From Candidatus Saccharimonadota bacterium (lineage in GTDB: Bacteria; Patescibacteriota; Saccharimonadia; Saccharimonadales; Saccharimonadaceae): 37,721 bases of DNA. The notes under the pieces are model-generated. The model was not told the origin of the DNA. It ran no database searches and was given only the letters and a program-made list of their open reading frames with translations. Below are positions 37,295-37,721 of this stretch, piece by piece. Location: positions 1-37,721 of the forward strand of contig JAEEUB010000010.1 in assembly GCA_016286785.1 (NCBI GenBank), given 5' to 3'. The position numbers and the translations under genes are program-made. How positions within the stretch are numbered: the first letter of the stretch is position 1; every line of letters begins with the position of its first letter.

Positions 37295-37721
37295 TTAATT
37301 CGCAAGCGTAAACGACCTACCAGAATCTGGTCTCGCAGTAACTGAAGTGGTTTTGCCGTAAAGGTTTGAAGTAGTATTAGAAATTGGGCCAGAAGTTGTA
37401 CCGTCGTTGGTTTTTGGAATAGTGACAGACCAGGTGGTGGCGGAGTAACCGGCAAATTCGAACATATATAACATATTCGCCACGTTAGCAGTATTCCAGG
37501 AGGAGAGGTCCAAAGTGAAGGTGGTGGTGAGGTAGCCAGCATAGGAGAACATATAGGACATACTAGTCACACTAGCAGTATTCCAGGAGGAGAGATTGCC
37601 AATGGACCAGGTGGTGGCGGAGTAGCCGGCGTAGGCGAACATGTTACTCATATTCGTCACACCAGCAGTATTCCAGGAGGTGTGATTACCAAAGGACCAG
37701 GTGGTGGCGGAGAAACCGGCA
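37295..37721 (-). CDS. BspA-family / DUF285 repeat surface protein, C-terminal part
   Basis: The open frame enters from the right edge and ends at 37,295, so only the last ~140 residues are present. It contains repeats of the DUF285 (PF03382) type: (V/A)T(N/S)MS(N/Y)MF...AGYSATTWS...LSSWNTA. This leucine-poor, Met/Trp/Asn-rich repeat is common in Saccharibacteria, Mycoplasma and gut-bacterial surface proteins thought to bind host or partner cells. The C-terminus after the last repeat is short (ending SFTLAN) and has no LPXTG motif, membrane helix or charged tail. Confidence 0.88.
   Translation of the reverse strand, partial: AGFSATTWSFGNHTSWNTAGVTNMSNMFAYAGYSATTWSIGNLSSWNTASVTSMSYMFSYAGYLTTTFTLDLSSWNTANVANMLYMFEFAGYSATTWSVTIPKTNDGTTSGPISNTTSNLYGKTTSVTARPDSGRSFTLAN
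37421..37721 (-). repeat. tandem coding repeats, 87-90 bp period
   Basis: The marker GTATTCCAGGAGG recurs at 37491, 37578 and 37668 on the plus strand, 87 and 90 bp apart, equal to 29-30 codons. High DNA identity between units suggests recent duplication or gene conversion, so copy number may vary between strains. Confidence 0.85.

Overview
The window looks like part of a Saccharibacteria (TM7, candidate phyla radiation) chromosome. The left edge carries the 5' end of a 16S rRNA gene. The proteins are those of a small, AT-rich genome: a ThrRS without its TGS domain, a Rel protein without its C-terminal regulatory domains, a BspA/DUF285 repeat surface protein, a TraG/VirD4-like ATPase and very short intergenic regions. 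TGA is used as an ordinary stop. The taxon call is inferred from the 16S fragment and the gene set, not from a search.

Layout. 1-1,514: 16S 5' end, its strong promoter and a secreted, sortase-like-anchored protein. 1,720-7,329: a lone hypothetical gene, then gyrB-gyrA. 7,334-10,756: a secretion-type ATPase with two small partner genes. 10,757-12,112: an RNA-rich stretch with tmRNA (ssrA), a probable new small RNA and a possible structured RNA or leader. 12,113-15,474: comM, then infC-rpmI-rplT-rpmB, then rnpB facing them. 15,508-18,695: a hypothetical gene convergent with a rimB-rimK-ATP-grasp operon. 18,712-24,024: a degenerate-NUDIX/RNase H fusion with an occluded ribosome-binding site, then thrS-miaA-regulator-hypothetical-M50 protease. 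24,051-25,535: a racemase-like gene, a candidate structured RNA and a NUDIX hydrolase. 25,582-27,201: tRNA-Val with repeated copies of its 3' end enclosing foreign-looking small genes, probably integration scars. 27,263-37,721: FNT channel, GT2 operon, tRNA-Thr, ASCH, MBL, rel, a GT4/CDP-alcohol pair, xth-smpB and the truncated BspA-like gene.

How the parts work together. Translation dominates: 16S, two tRNAs, three ribosomal proteins, IF3, ThrRS, MiaA, RimK/RimB (bS6 modification), Rel (stringent response), RNase P, and tmRNA with SmpB (ribosome rescue). Surface and envelope functions are the BspA-like protein, the sorted protein, two glycosyltransferases, a CDP-alcohol phosphotransferase and the secretion ATPase. 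ComM points to natural transformation.

The most notable signals are: (i) many genes have an extended -10 box (TGN-TANAAT) ending six bases before the ATG, which predicts leaderless mRNAs; (ii) a probable undescribed small RNA at 11,780-11,890 with one of the best promoters in the window and its own terminator; (iii) infC with no ATG/GTG/TTG start, so an AUC start is the best candidate; (iv) a perfect 11-bp inverted repeat abutting the comM promoter; (v) a tmRNA with a non-canonical T-loop; (vi) gyrase carrying unusual residues at quinolone-contact positions.
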